Below are positions 9,443 to 17,715 of a DNA stretch of 64,000 nt, in pieces. Every line of letters begins with the position of its first letter. The first letter of the stretch is position 1. The position numbers and the translations under genes are program-made. This DNA comes from Croceibacterium atlanticum (GTDB lineage Bacteria; Pseudomonadota; Alphaproteobacteria; Sphingomonadales; Sphingomonadaceae), in assembly GCF_001008165.2 (NCBI RefSeq), contig NZ_CP011452.2:3162001-3226000 (forward strand). The letters run 5' to 3'. A model generated the notes under the pieces. The model saw nothing but the letters and a program-made list of their open reading frames with translations. It made no database searches and was not told where the DNA came from.

Positions 9443-9777
9443 GCGGGCTTTCTCCTGCTGTTTATGGGGGCAATGGCAGGCGTATTCGGCAAGGGGAAGG
9501 GGGCAGGCGGGAATGGGGAACATAATCATTCGCTAAATGCCGCAGCCCGTGCTACATAATCGCTGCTGACGTCGAAATTTGCGACGGAATCGAAATTTGA
9601 GACTCGCCGCTTGCTGATCCTTTGATGGATGCAGCCCCGGCGTAAACCAGACGACGTTTTCCTTTCATCGGACGACCTATCGCCTCCCGATCGTGCCCGC
9701 GATCGGGCTGTAACTATTAAGGGCCGCCGTTCCGTATCTTGCGGCGCGGCAATCTCGTTTCCTGAAAGGAATATTTC
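9443..9777 (+). other. Intergenic region including probable long 5' leader of the cold-shock gene
   Basis: 335 bases without a supported gene. The region becomes less GC-rich toward the cold-shock ATG and ends in CTGAAAGGAATATTTC, giving a clear ribosome site (AAAGGA) seven bases before the start. Cold-shock genes often carry long structured leaders that respond to temperature; the length here allows one, but I did not identify a defined fold or a promoter. Confidence 0.4.
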
Positions 9778-9990
9778 ATGGCCAAGACTGGCACCGTCAA
9801 ATTCTTCAACGCCGACAAGGGTTATGGCTTCATCCAGCCCGATGATGGCTCTTCCGACAGCTTCGTGCACATCACCGCCGTTCAGGCTGCGGGCATGCAG
9901 ACGCTCGATCGCGACCAGCGCCTCAATTACGAGGTCGAAATGGGCCGCAATGGCAAGGAAAGCGCGGTCAACCTGTCCGCTGCTGACTGA
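9778..9990 (+). CDS. cspA: Cold-shock protein (CspA family)
   Basis: 70 residues, a single cold-shock OB domain that binds single-stranded RNA and DNA. RNP1 (KGYGFIQP) and RNP2 (SFVHITAV) are intact, with the usual GTVKFFNADKGYGFI opening. It has the Asn-Ala-Asp variation in place of Asn-Pro/Ala-Glu and a short loop (DDGSSD). Cytosolic RNA chaperone. The long upstream gap suggests its own regulated transcript. Confidence 0.95.
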   Translation: MAKTGTVKFFNADKGYGFIQPDDGSSDSFVHITAVQAAGMQTLDRDQRLNYEVEMGRNGKESAVNLSAAD

Positions 9991-10058
9991 TTTTTCCGAG
10001 TGCCCTTCCCGCTGATGCGGGAGGGGCGCTTGCCACCCGATATGGGGAGGCGCCACCC

Positions 10059-10274
10059 ATGGCCCTGACATTCGAATTTTACGATGCACGGGCGCGCGAA
10101 GCCGCCGCCGAGGCGAAGATCGCCACGCTGGACAATGTCCGCGCAAGGGCGCTGCGGTCCGAAGCGACCTGGCGGGGCCTGGCAAACCAGGCAAGGGCTG
10201 TCGCCACGGAGCGGGAAAAGGTGGAACAGCAGAAAGCTGCCGCCCGCATGGACGAAGCCGGCCCCAAACACTGA
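10059..10274 (+). CDS. Small helical hypothetical protein
   Basis: 71 residues, almost entirely predicted alpha-helix and rich in Ala, Glu, Arg and Lys (ARAREAAAEAKIATLDNVRARALRSEATWRGLANQARAVATEREKVEQQKAAARMDEA), consistent with a short coiled coil. No signal peptide or metal site. The start ATG follows GGGGAGG at a good distance. It lies 68 bases after the cold-shock gene on the same strand. Function not recognised. Confidence 0.6.
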   Translation: MALTFEFYDARAREAAAEAKIATLDNVRARALRSEATWRGLANQARAVATEREKVEQQKAAARMDEAGPKH

Positions 10275-10544
10275 CGCGTCAGGTTGGGCCGTTTGGGCCG
10301 GGGCGTTTGAGCCGGGCTATTTAGGCTGGGCCGTTTGCAGTTTCCTACCGGCTGAAAATCTGGCTCATTCCTCAGTGATGGGCCCTGATCCGAACAATTC
10401 GATGGTTTTGCCCGCTGCCCTTCATGGGGCGGTGCGCGCCTTTGCGGCCACTGTGCGGCGGGGGCGGGAGTTTTCCCGGTCAGGACTGTGTTCCAGGCGT
10501 TCCAGCCGTGCTGGATTTGCGGCGAAGCGATGCCGTTTCCGGCC
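10275..10544. other. Gene-poor gap with imperfect GGGCCGTTT repeats
   Basis: No supported gene. Near 10285-10340 the sequence repeats GGGCCGTTT-like units separated by GGGGC or GGCT. The gap also contains copy D of the dispersed TGGAACA element on the minus strand (10478-10504), downstream of the minus-strand gene at 10545. Confidence 0.5.
10478..10504 (-). repeat. Dispersed TGGAACA element, copy D (reverse orientation)
   Basis: Read on the minus strand, two TGGAAC units nine bases apart are followed by ACAGTCCTGA, matching the three other copies over about 24 of 27 positions; the last three bases differ. It lies about 40 bases past the stop of the minus-strand gene ending at 10545. Confidence 0.6.
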
Positions 10545-10859
10545 TCACCAGATGGCGGGCAGGGGGCTTCCCGGCGCGCGCGGTTCGGGCGAAGGGGTGC
10601 GGGGCGGAGGCGGGGATGGCTCCGTTTCCGGATCGAAGGCGGCCTGCCTTATCCGCAAGGCCGCATCGCGGGCGGAGGCTGCGGCATTTTCCATATAGGC
10701 GCGATAGGTCTGGACCGGCGATTCGGGCTGTCCATCGCGGCCCAGCTGATATGGCTCGGCCACGCGGTCCTTCATTTCCGGCTTCACCAGACTGGCGCTG
10801 GCAGCGCCAAGGGCGAGCCCGACCGGCAGGATCAAGAACAGGGTTTTCCGGTTCCGCAT
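10545..10859 (-). CDS. Membrane-anchored hypothetical protein with proline-rich tail
   Basis: 104 residues from the ATG at 10859. One N-terminal hydrophobic segment (TLFLILPVGLALGAASASLV) anchors or exports it. A short charged region follows (KPEMKDRVAEPYQLGRDG), then a helix (YRAYMENAAASARDAALRIRQAAF) and a Pro-rich C-terminus (PSPPPPRTPSPEPRAPGSP). AGGA lies ten bases upstream of the start. No family recognised. Confidence 0.6.
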   Translation of the reverse strand: MRNRKTLFLILPVGLALGAASASLVKPEMKDRVAEPYQLGRDGQPESPVQTYRAYMENAAASARDAALRIRQAAFDPETEPSPPPPRTPSPEPRAPGSPLPAIW

Positions 10860-11104
10860 CCATATTTTTCCTAATGGCTTCCGTTGCTTATGACAATGCA
10901 CATGGGCCCCTGCGCGTTCCGCACGCGATTACGCGGCTGGCACGATTTGCCGGAACTGGCACACGATCCGGCGGAAAACCGCCATTTCTCGCTGCGCTGC
11001 GGGGCACGAATTGCTGCGCCGCGCATAGCCAGCCTGTCACACGGAACCTATATCGGTGCCGTTCACGCCCGGCGCACGAACGCCGGGCGGACACGTAGGA
11101 GAGA

Positions 11105-11494
11105 ATGATGTCTGTTAATCGTATACCCCATTATCTGGGCCGTGCCGCGCTCGCCGGTATTCTCGGCCTCAGCGCCAGCGCTGCCATGGCCGGCGGCAAG
11201 TCCGAACTCGTCGTATCGGAACCGTCCACTGATTTGCGTTCGGTCGAAGTGCAGGTTTCCGACCTGGACCTGTCGACCGCCTATGACCGGGGCACATTGG
11301 CCATCCGTATCGAAGGTGCGGCGCGCGAAGTGTGTGACGTGAATGCTGGATCGAAGATCGACCGGCTGCCCGATGCCACGGCTTGCCTCACCCAGGCGCG
11401 GGCCGGTGCGGCGGATCAGCTGGAAGCGCGCGGCTACAGCGCCAGGCTGGCCCTGGCCGAATATGATGCCCGTAATGGCATCGTGAAGGAATAG
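11105..11494 (+). CDS. UrcA-family secreted protein
   Basis: 129 residues with a signal peptide (LAGILGLSASAAMA) and the UrcA pattern: VEVQVSDLDLSTAYDRGTLAIRIEGAAREVCDV, then a second Cys in ATACLTQARAGAADQLEA. The family is common in Caulobacterales and Sphingomonadales; its members are small periplasmic or secreted proteins with two conserved cysteines, probably a disulfide, and no known biochemical role. AGGAGAG precedes the ATG. Confidence 0.85.
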   Translation: MMSVNRIPHYLGRAALAGILGLSASAAMAGGKSELVVSEPSTDLRSVEVQVSDLDLSTAYDRGTLAIRIEGAAREVCDVNAGSKIDRLPDATACLTQARAGAADQLEARGYSARLALAEYDARNGIVKE

Positions 11495-11569
11495 GGACAT
11501 TACCGGCTTGTCTCACTGCCTTGCCGGATGAATGGCTGAATATAGCGAACCGGCAAGCTGGAGGAGATA

Positions 11570-12202
11570 ATGTCGCGCAGGATGTTTCCGGGTCTTGTCG
11601 CAGCCTCGGCCGCATTGGCGGCTGGAGGCTGCGGCGGGACAGAAACCGATACGGTTTCCGATTCTGCTTCCGGGCCCACGGCTTCCTTTGACGAGGCGGC
11701 GGTTCTGGCGCGTTCGGCAGAAGTGGCCGGGCAATTCCAGGCCGAATTGCAGGCCAAGCTGAAGGAAGCGCTGGCCGCCGGTGGCCCGATTCTGGCGCTG
11801 GATGTGTGCCATTCGGCCGCGCCGATGATTGCCGCGGAACTCTCGCAGGAAAGCGGCGCGGATCTGAGCCGCGTCTCCGCCCGCAACCGCAACCCGGATG
11901 GCGGCCTGACGGAAGAGCTTTTGCCGCATTATGCATTATTGCAGGAAATGCCGCTGACCGATGGCAAGCCAAGCCGCGAAATCTGGCGCAGCGGGGAAGG
12001 GGAGGCGGCGCGGATCAACGTGCTCAGCGCCATTCCGATGCAGGAACAACCCTGCTCCGTTTGTCACGGCACCGATGTCGCCCCCGAAGTGGCGGCAAAG
12101 ATCAATGAGCTTTATCCCGGCGACAAGGCCATTGGCTTTGAACCCGGCGAATTGCGCGGTGCGATGCTGATCAGTTGGCCGGCGGATGAGGTGGGCGGCT
12201 GA
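11570..12202 (+). CDS. DUF3365 (Tll0287-like) haem-binding lipoprotein
   Basis: 210 residues. The N-terminus (ALAAGGCGG) is a lipoprotein signal. The domain has an early Cys-His (LDVCHSAAPMIAAEL), conserved RNPDGGLTEELLPHYALLQEMPLTDGKPSREIWR, and a single c-type haem motif CSVCHG followed by YPGDKAIGFEPGELRGAMLISW, matching DUF3365, which is structurally a haem/PAS-like sensor domain. Probably a periplasmic lipid-anchored redox or sensory protein. It stands alone between UrcA and a dioxygenase. Confidence 0.85.
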   Translation: MSRRMFPGLVAASAALAAGGCGGTETDTVSDSASGPTASFDEAAVLARSAEVAGQFQAELQAKLKEALAAGGPILALDVCHSAAPMIAAELSQESGADLSRVSARNRNPDGGLTEELLPHYALLQEMPLTDGKPSREIWRSGEGEAARINVLSAIPMQEQPCSVCHGTDVAPEVAAKINELYPGDKAIGFEPGELRGAMLISWPADEVGG

Positions 12203-12270
12203 ACCTTGCACGCCCGGTCACATTTCTGTGCCTTCTTTCCCCATCGCGTGCCGTGCGCATATTGGGCTGC

Positions 12271-13080
12271 ATGACTGACACTGCAACCGCGCTTCGCCAG
12301 CCCAGCATCTTCATTCCCCATGGGGGCGGCCCCTGCTTCTTCATGCCCGATCCGCAAGGGACCTGGACCGGGATGGCCGAATATCTGCGCGGGCTGGTCG
12401 CCAGCCTGCCGGAAAGGCCGCGGGCCATCCTGATTATCTCGGGCCATTGGGAAGCGGATGGTTTCGCTTTTACCGGCGCCGATGAACATCCGGGCCTGAT
12501 CTACGATTATTACGGCTTTCCGCCCCACACTTACGAAATCGCCTGGCCCGCGCCCGGTGCCCCGTGGCTGGCGCAGCGGGGCATGGAATTGCTGCAACAG
12601 GCCGGCATGCCCGCTTCCATCGATCCGCAGCGCGGTTTCGATCACGGTGTCTTCGTGCCGATGAAAGTGGCGGTTCCCGACGCGGATATTCCCACGGTGC
12701 AGATGTCCCTGGCCAAGGGGCTGGACCCGGCGCAGCATGTCGCCGCCGGCAATGCCCTTGCGCCTCTGCGCGAAGAGGGCGTGCTGATCATCGGATCGGG
12801 CATGAGCTTCCACAATATGCGCGGCTATGGCAATCCGCAGGTGACAGAACCTTCCCGGGCATTCGACACATGGCTGGAGAGCGCTGCCGGTGCAGATCCT
12901 GCAACACGCGCCGCGCAATTGGCGCAGTGGGAAACGGCGCCCTTTGCACGGCTCTGCCATCCGCGAGAGGAACATCTGCTGCCGCTGATGGTCGCCGCCG
13001 GGGCTTCCGGCGAACCGGGCAGGCGCGATTTCGGCGAAGTGGTGCTGTGCAGCCAGCTTTCCGCCTTCCGCTTCGATTGA
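12271..13080 (+). CDS. LigB-family class III extradiol dioxygenase (DODA/YgiD type)
   Basis: 269 residues from the ATG at 12271. The non-haem iron ligands are recognisable: FIPHGGGPCFF (first His), IISGHWEADGF (second His), and RGFDHGVFVPM and GSGMSFHNMRGY (further conserved His). It matches the single-domain 4,5-DOPA dioxygenase/YgiD branch, which opens an aromatic diol ring next to the hydroxyl pair. The true substrate is unknown. It is the first of two extradiol enzymes within 5 kb. Confidence 0.9.
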   Translation: MTDTATALRQPSIFIPHGGGPCFFMPDPQGTWTGMAEYLRGLVASLPERPRAILIISGHWEADGFAFTGADEHPGLIYDYYGFPPHTYEIAWPAPGAPWLAQRGMELLQQAGMPASIDPQRGFDHGVFVPMKVAVPDADIPTVQMSLAKGLDPAQHVAAGNALAPLREEGVLIIGSGMSFHNMRGYGNPQVTEPSRAFDTWLESAAGADPATRAAQLAQWETAPFARLCHPREEHLLPLMVAAGASGEPGRRDFGEVVLCSQLSAFRFD

Positions 13081-13167
13081 TTGGTGCCTCGCATGGGGGT
13101 GCCGCATGTTCCGTCCCTTGCAAGGGGTGCTGTTGCGGCTGGCCGTATGGCAGGGCATGACGGCTCC

Positions 13168-13611
13168 ATGAAAAATCGCCTCTTCATTTCGGTTCTCGCC
13201 CTTTCCCTTGCCGCCTGCAATTCAGGTGGCGATGCCGCCAATGGGGCGCCGGGCGATCAGTCCGACACGCAACCATTTTCGGGCATTGGCGAGGATGAAG
13301 TGGTTTATTTCACCGGGACCGAACCTTTCTGGAACGGCGAAGTGTCCGATGGCAGGCTGACCTATTCAACGCCGGAAGACATGGAAGGCACGGTGATCCG
13401 GGTGGACCGCTTTGCCGGCCGCAACGGCGTGTCTTTTACCGGCCGGCTTGCCGATCAGGATTTCGTGCTTGCCGTAACGCCGGGCGAATGCAGCGACGGG
13501 ATGAGCGATCGGACCTACCCCTATGTCGCGACCCTTATGGTGCGAGGAGAGGATCGGGCTGGCTGTGCCTATACCGATCAGCAGCCATTCGAAGGGCCGG
13601 GCGAAATCTGA
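13168..13611 (+). CDS. Lipoprotein of unknown function (COG3650-like)
   Basis: 147 residues from the ATG at 13168, with a lipobox (ISVLALSLAAC). The mature part resembles a small beta-barrel-type COG3650-like domain: VVYFTGTEPFWNGEVSDGRLTYSTPED, NGVSFTGRLADQDFVLAVTPGECSDGMSDRTYPYVATLMVRGEDRAGCAY. The GTEPFW and CSDGMSDR-YP motifs recur in this family of membrane-associated proteins; role unknown. It starts 87 bases after the LigB gene and may be co-transcribed. Confidence 0.75.
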   Translation: MKNRLFISVLALSLAACNSGGDAANGAPGDQSDTQPFSGIGEDEVVYFTGTEPFWNGEVSDGRLTYSTPEDMEGTVIRVDRFAGRNGVSFTGRLADQDFVLAVTPGECSDGMSDRTYPYVATLMVRGEDRAGCAYTDQQPFEGPGEI

Positions 13612-13666
13612 TCCGGAACGGGCGGCTGCTCTGCTGCATGAGCAGCTGGCCAGACCCGTCTCGCCC

Positions 13667-14281
13667 TCAATCGTCCTCGGCCAGATGCCGCGTAATCACT
13701 CCGACGCCGCGCGCCAGATCCGCCAGTTCCATGGATGATTTGCTGATCGGGGCCAGGGCCGATCCGCTGATGGCGGGGATATGAACGAAGATGGCCCTGG
13801 TCTGCAGCTTCTGCTCCGCAATATGCGACAGGACCGAATAATAGGCATGGTTGCAGACATAGGCGCCGGCATTGTCTGACAAGTGGGCGGGCAGGCCGGC
13901 CTGGTTCAGATCCGCCGCCAATGCCCCGAAATCCAGGGTATCATTATGCAGCAAGTCGGGCGGGTCATCCGATTGTTCGGGCCGGAAACCGCGCGCGTCG
14001 GAAAAAGTCGGCGAACACAGGCTGGTGGCGCGGCATTCCAGTTTGAAGCCATTCGCCATTGCGCTGTAACCGAGCATGACGAGAATGTCGGGCGGATCGG
14101 CCAGGATGGCATCCCGCGCCGGCTGGATCGCGGCATAGGCTGTTTCCAGCAATTGCAGATCGGCGCTTTGGTGAAGCAGGCCGGTATTCTCCTGCAAATA
14201 TTTCAGCAGGCGTTCGGACGGATTTTCGCCCACTCCGGGAAAGGAGCGAAAAGCCGTAACAATTGCCCGCTTTTCTTTCAT
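13667..14281 (-). CDS. pcp: Pyroglutamyl-peptidase I family cysteine peptidase (C15)
   Basis: 204 residues. The C15 signature is present: F-R-S-F-P-G near the N-terminus with NPSERLL, the Glu block (GYSAMANGFKLECRA), the catalytic Cys in NAGAYVCNHAYYSVLSHIAE, and the His in AIFVHIP. The enzyme removes N-terminal pyroglutamate from peptides. The G-F-x-P-F consensus is altered to SFPGVGENP, so it is a divergent member. Start chosen at MKEKRAIV; the longer frame to 14371 lacks support. Confidence 0.85.
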   Translation of the reverse strand: MKEKRAIVTAFRSFPGVGENPSERLLKYLQENTGLLHQSADLQLLETAYAAIQPARDAILADPPDILVMLGYSAMANGFKLECRATSLCSPTFSDARGFRPEQSDDPPDLLHNDTLDFGALAADLNQAGLPAHLSDNAGAYVCNHAYYSVLSHIAEQKLQTRAIFVHIPAISGSALAPISKSSMELADLARGVGVITRHLAEDD

Positions 14282-14984
14282 CGATTGCGCCCTGGCAATG
14301 CGGCCACGGGATCCTGCCGGCCATCGTCGCGCCAGCGGGTGATCGTTCTGGTCATGCCCTGCGCCGTGCAATTCGGCAGAGGCATCGCGCAGATCCTTTT
14401 CGGCCGCTTCAGTAAAGCTGCGTCATTCAATATATCCGATTCCGCGCCTGCCTTCATCGATTATCTTCACGGGGGGATGCGAAGGTCGCGAATCCGAATG
14501 CGAGTCAGCTGGCGCGCCAATATGCAGGCGGCAGCCTGCCTGGCGCCATTTTGCTGCCGTTTCGCACAGCGCGCTGGGGAAAAGCTGCCATTTCCCGTGA
14601 TGGACAAGGAGCCTGCAACTTACCGGCCCAAGGGTTGGCCGCTGTTTGCCAAAGGTGCAGGACGCGCCGAAAAGCCGCCTGCGAGCACTGCGGCCGATCT
14701 GCTATCAAGACAGCGATGGCGCATGGTTGGCTTCTGTGATTAACGCATTGTTATAAAGCGATAAAATACCTTCAGTCATTGACTGGAGAGGCCCCGCTTC
14801 CGGTTGTCCTTGTAACTGTTTCCCGGCAAGCGGGATCGAAGCCGGGGCGGCAGCGTTCAATCGGCGGTCATGCCTTCAATGGTGTGGCGTATCGACGGGG
14901 AGATATCGGGGCGCCCTTGCCAAGGCCCTGGCGAAACGGCACATGGCCGCCTCCCTTGGTGGTTGAAAGATATAGAGAGGATTG
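14282..14984. other. 703-base gene-free region
   Basis: Open frames cross this region but none shows family motifs, a plausible ribosome site and consistent codon use. A short AT-richer patch (14740-14775) has a possible promoter, TTGGCT, then 18 bases, then TTATAA. The stretch may be a long leader for the PEBP gene or a decayed gene; nothing more can be read from it. Confidence 0.4.
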
Positions 14985-15584
14985 ATGGCAGAACCTGTCC
15001 CCGCCTGGCTTGCCAAGGCGTTGCCCGATGCGGGCGCCGGACATGGCAGGCTGGCGATCGTCCAATTCGGCAGTGAAGACTTGCTGGGCAAGAGTGGTTT
15101 CCAGCTGCGCTCCGCCGCATTCAGCGACGGGGACGAACTGGACCCCTGCTTTACCGCGGAAGAGGAAGACGCCGTCGCCCCGCCGCTGGAATGGACGGAC
15201 CCGCCCGCCGGCGCGCATGAGCTGGCGTTGGTGGTGGAAGATGCCAACGCCCCGGCGGACAAGCCGTCATGCCATTGGCTGGTCTGGGGCCTGCCGGCGC
15301 AAAAGGGCAAATTGCTGGAAGGCGAAGTGCCGCCGCGCGTGGGCAAGAATTCCTTCGGCAATTCCGAATGGCTGCTGCCCAATCCGCCGGAGGAGGGGGA
15401 ACCGCATGAATATGTGTTCCAGCTCTTCGCGCTGGACCTGCCGCTGACCCTGATGCCCGGCGCGACGAGGGACGAACTGATCGCGGCCATGAACGGCCAC
15501 GTGATCGGTGCGGCCCTGCTGACCGCCAAATTCGCCCCCAGTGGGGACGATTTCGAGGATTGGGAGGACGAAGACGAGGGATAA
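14985..15584 (+). CDS. PEBP-family (YbhB/YbcL, Raf kinase inhibitor-like) protein
   Basis: 199 residues. Phosphatidylethanolamine-binding fold: SFTA-like SAAFSDGDELDPCFTAEEEDAVAPPLEWTDPPAGAHELALVVEDANAPADKPSCHWLVWGLP contains the D-P-x-x-P and C-H-W-L ligand-pocket motifs, followed by GKNSFGNSEWLLPNPPEEGEPHEYVFQLFALD. Ends with a very acidic tail (GDDFEDWEDEDEG). Cytosolic; bacterial members have no firmly known role. AGAGAGG precedes the ATG. Confidence 0.88.
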   Translation: MAEPVPAWLAKALPDAGAGHGRLAIVQFGSEDLLGKSGFQLRSAAFSDGDELDPCFTAEEEDAVAPPLEWTDPPAGAHELALVVEDANAPADKPSCHWLVWGLPAQKGKLLEGEVPPRVGKNSFGNSEWLLPNPPEEGEPHEYVFQLFALDLPLTLMPGATRDELIAAMNGHVIGAALLTAKFAPSGDDFEDWEDEDEG

Positions 15585-15637
15585 TCCCCTCGGTCCCGCA
15601 CGCCCCCGCAACAAGTTTACATTGGAAAGGAAGAAAA

Positions 15638-15889
15638 GTGGCCGCCAAGAACAACGCTCTTAGCAAGCCGGTTACCCTGTCGAGCGAACTCGAAAATGTG
15701 GTGGGCAAGGGTCCGATGACCCGCGCCGAAGTCACCTCCAAAGTGTGGGAATATATCAAGGCGAACGACCTGCAGGACAGCAAGGACAAGCGCCAGATTA
15801 ACCCGGACGACAAGCTGGGCGCCGTCATCGGCAAGGAACAGATTTCCATGTTCAAGATGACTGCCGCGGTGTCCAAGCACCTCAGCTAA
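15638..15889 (+). CDS. SWIB/MDM2-domain protein
   Basis: 83 residues from a GTG at 15638, preceded by GGAAAGGAAG. It is a stand-alone SWIB domain: PVTLSSELENVVGKGPMTRAEVTSKVWEYIKANDLQDSKDKRQINPDDKLGAVIGKEQISMFKMTAAVSKHL. SWIB domains are best known from eukaryotic chromatin remodellers and from chlamydial topoisomerase fusions; free-standing bacterial versions are thought to bind DNA or protein partners. An intrinsic terminator follows at once, suggesting a short, well-expressed single-gene transcript. Confidence 0.93.
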   Translation: MAAKNNALSKPVTLSSELENVVGKGPMTRAEVTSKVWEYIKANDLQDSKDKRQINPDDKLGAVIGKEQISMFKMTAAVSKHLS

Positions 15890-15930
15890 CCGGGCGTGGA
15901 GCCGGTCTTCTGGCCGGTTCCGAAATCCTG

Positions 15931-15978
15931 AAAGAAACGGGCGGTGTGGCCGGAATGGCTGCGCCGCCCGTTTCTTTT
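15931..15978 (+). terminator. Intrinsic terminator after the SWIB gene
   Basis: Arms AAAGAAACGGGCGG and CCGCCCGTTTCTTTT enclose about 19 bases. The right arm ends in a T-rich run, and the left arm is A-rich, so it may act on both strands. Confidence 0.9.
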
Positions 15979-16106
15979 CATATATGTGATCCATTCGCCA
16001 ATGCGTAGTTTTTGACTTGTGGCAATGCAGCCGCCCGTGGCATTGTTCAGGGATAAATAATTGGCGCAGCCCGATGCGCTTTCATGGAGAGGACAGGGCC
16101 CGGATC

Positions 16107-17375
16107 ATGGCAACAATTGTCGGCGGCATCGCCACTTCGCATACTCCCACGATCGCTTTCGCCAAGGATGCGAACAAGTTCGACGATCCGGTGTGGAAGC
16201 CCATTTTCGAAGGTTACGAACCCGTCCAGCAATGGATGCGTGAAAAGAAGCCGGACGTGCTGGTCTATATCTATAATGACCACATGACCGCCTTTTTCGA
16301 CCATTACAGCCATTTCGCGCTGGGCGTGGGCGAAAGCTACGGCCCGGCCGATGAAGGCGGCGGCCCGCGCGATATCCCGGCCATTTCCGGCGATCCGAAA
16401 CTGGCGCAGCACATTGCCAAGGCCATGGTCGCGGACGAATTCGACCTGTCCTATTTCCAGGGCAAGAAGCTGGATCATGGCGCCTTTTCGCCGCTGTCTG
16501 TCATCCTGGATTATGACAAGGATGGCTGGGCCGCGCGCTTCGTGCCGATTGCCTGCGGCGTGCTGACTGTGCCGCTGCCTTCGGCCAAGCGGTTCTGGAA
16601 ATTCGGCAAGTCCTTGCGCCGTGCGATCCAGTCCTATCCGGAAGATATCAAGGTCGCGATTATCGGGACGGGCGGCCTCAGCCACCAGGTGCATGGCGAA
16701 CGCAACGGCTTCAACAACACCGAATGGGACATGGAATTCATGGACCGGCTGGAAAAGCATCCGGAAGGCTTGCTGGACTATCCGGTGTCGAAACTGGCCG
16801 AACTGGGCGGCTGGGAAGGCGCCGAAGTGGTGATGTGGATGATGATGCGCGCCGCCCTGTCGGAAGAGGTGGAGTGCACGCACAAGACCTATTTCCTGCC
16901 TTCCATGACGCCGATCGCCACCATGATCATGGAAGAAAAGCCGGAGCCTGAACCGCGCGAAAGCGACGAGGCATTCCGCGCACGGATGGAGTGGGACTGG
17001 GAAGGCGCGGCCGCGCTGGAAGGCACTTATCCCTTCACCATAGAACGGTCGGTCAAGGGTTTCCGCATCAACCACTTCCTGCATTCGCTGATCGATCCGA
17101 AGATCCGCCGCGCCTTCAAGGAAGACGAGGAAAAATGCCTGGCCGAAGCCGATCTGACGGATGAAGAACGGGATCTGATCCGCCGCCGGGACTGGATCGG
17201 CATGATCCATTACGGCGTGATCTTCTTCATGCTGGAAAAGCTCGGCGCGGTGACCGGGGTGGGCAACATCCACATCTATGCCGCGATGAAGGGCATGAGC
17301 GTGGAAGAATTCCAGAAAACCCGCAATGCCGCGATCACTTACGGTGTTGCCGGCAAGGAAGAAGACGACGACTGA
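16107..17375 (+). CDS. Fused LigB-LigA extradiol dioxygenase (gallate dioxygenase-like)
   Basis: 422 residues from the ATG at 16107. The N-terminal ~280 residues are the catalytic LigB-type domain (GGIATSHTPTIAFA, YIYNDHMTAFF, LDHGAFSPLSVI, GTGGLSHQVHGERNGFNN), containing the iron-binding His residues. The C-terminal ~120 residues are a LigA-type small subunit (INHFLHSLIDPKIRRAFKEDEEKCLAEADLTDEERDLIRRRDWIGMIHYGVIFFMLEKLGAV). The fusion and length match gallate dioxygenases (GalA/DesB, about 420 residues), which cleave 3,4,5-trihydroxybenzoate; a protocatechuate 4,5-dioxygenase is the alternative. No other ring-cleavage pathway gene is near, and a terminator follows. Confidence 0.9.
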   Translation: MATIVGGIATSHTPTIAFAKDANKFDDPVWKPIFEGYEPVQQWMREKKPDVLVYIYNDHMTAFFDHYSHFALGVGESYGPADEGGGPRDIPAISGDPKLAQHIAKAMVADEFDLSYFQGKKLDHGAFSPLSVILDYDKDGWAARFVPIACGVLTVPLPSAKRFWKFGKSLRRAIQSYPEDIKVAIIGTGGLSHQVHGERNGFNNTEWDMEFMDRLEKHPEGLLDYPVSKLAELGGWEGAEVVMWMMMRAALSEEVECTHKTYFLPSMTPIATMIMEEKPEPEPRESDEAFRARMEWDWEGAAALEGTYPFTIERSVKGFRINHFLHSLIDPKIRRAFKEDEEKCLAEADLTDEERDLIRRRDWIGMIHYGVIFFMLEKLGAVTGVGNIHIYAAMKGMSVEEFQKTRNAAITYGVAGKEEDDD

Positions 17376-17409
17376 ACCGCAGCCCCTCCAAGGGCAGACG
17401 GGGCGGGGG

Positions 17410-17446
17410 AAAGGCCGTGGGCACAAGCCCGCGGCCTTTTGTTTTG
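17410..17446 (+). terminator. Intrinsic terminator after the dioxygenase gene
   Basis: Arms AAAGGCCG-T-GGGC (17410-17422) and GCCCGCGGCCTTT (17427-17439) around an ACAA loop, followed by TTTTGTTTT. Confidence 0.92.
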
Positions 17447-17455
17447 TGCACGGCC

Positions 17456-17482
17456 TGGAACACTTGGAACACTGTTCTGAAG
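17456..17482 (+). repeat. Dispersed TGGAACA element, copy B
   Basis: Two TGGAACA units nine bases apart followed by CTGTTCTGAAG. It lies just after the terminator of the dioxygenase gene. As with copy A, an AGAAAGAGCG (near 17533) and a TGTAGGACAG (17569-17578) follow. Confidence 0.65.
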
Positions 17483-17674
17483 CCAAAAGCCCGGAGGTAA
17501 TGCGCGGGCGATTTCAGGGGGATGCGACGCTGAGAAAGAGCGTGGCGGGCATAGGCAGGGCAGGGCGTTGTAGGACAGCCTAATGCGGCTGCCGGTGCCC
17601 CAATTTCCCCCTGCTGGTGGGAGTGGCAGCGTTTTTGGGCTTAGGCTGCTTATCCACTCCGGGTGTACAAAATC

Positions 17675-17715
17675 TTTGACACGTAAAAAATCTTCGACTA
17701 TGTCAAAAATATCAG
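17675..17715 (+). promoter_or_regulatory. Sigma-70-like promoter with overlapping inverted repeats
   Basis: A perfect -35 box TTGACA (17676-17681) is separated by 17 bases from TATGTC (17699-17704). TTTGACA (17675-17681) and TGTCAAA (17701-17707) form an inverted pair spanning both boxes, and TATGTC pairs with GACATA (17715-17720) as a second one. The site precedes a gene pair ending in an XRE regulator, so autoregulation through this operator is likely. Confidence 0.7.

Noticed and set aside
14779-14985. 68-codon open frame before the PEBP gene
   Set aside because: No ribosome site, no motif, and it runs into the next start; taken as a chance frame.
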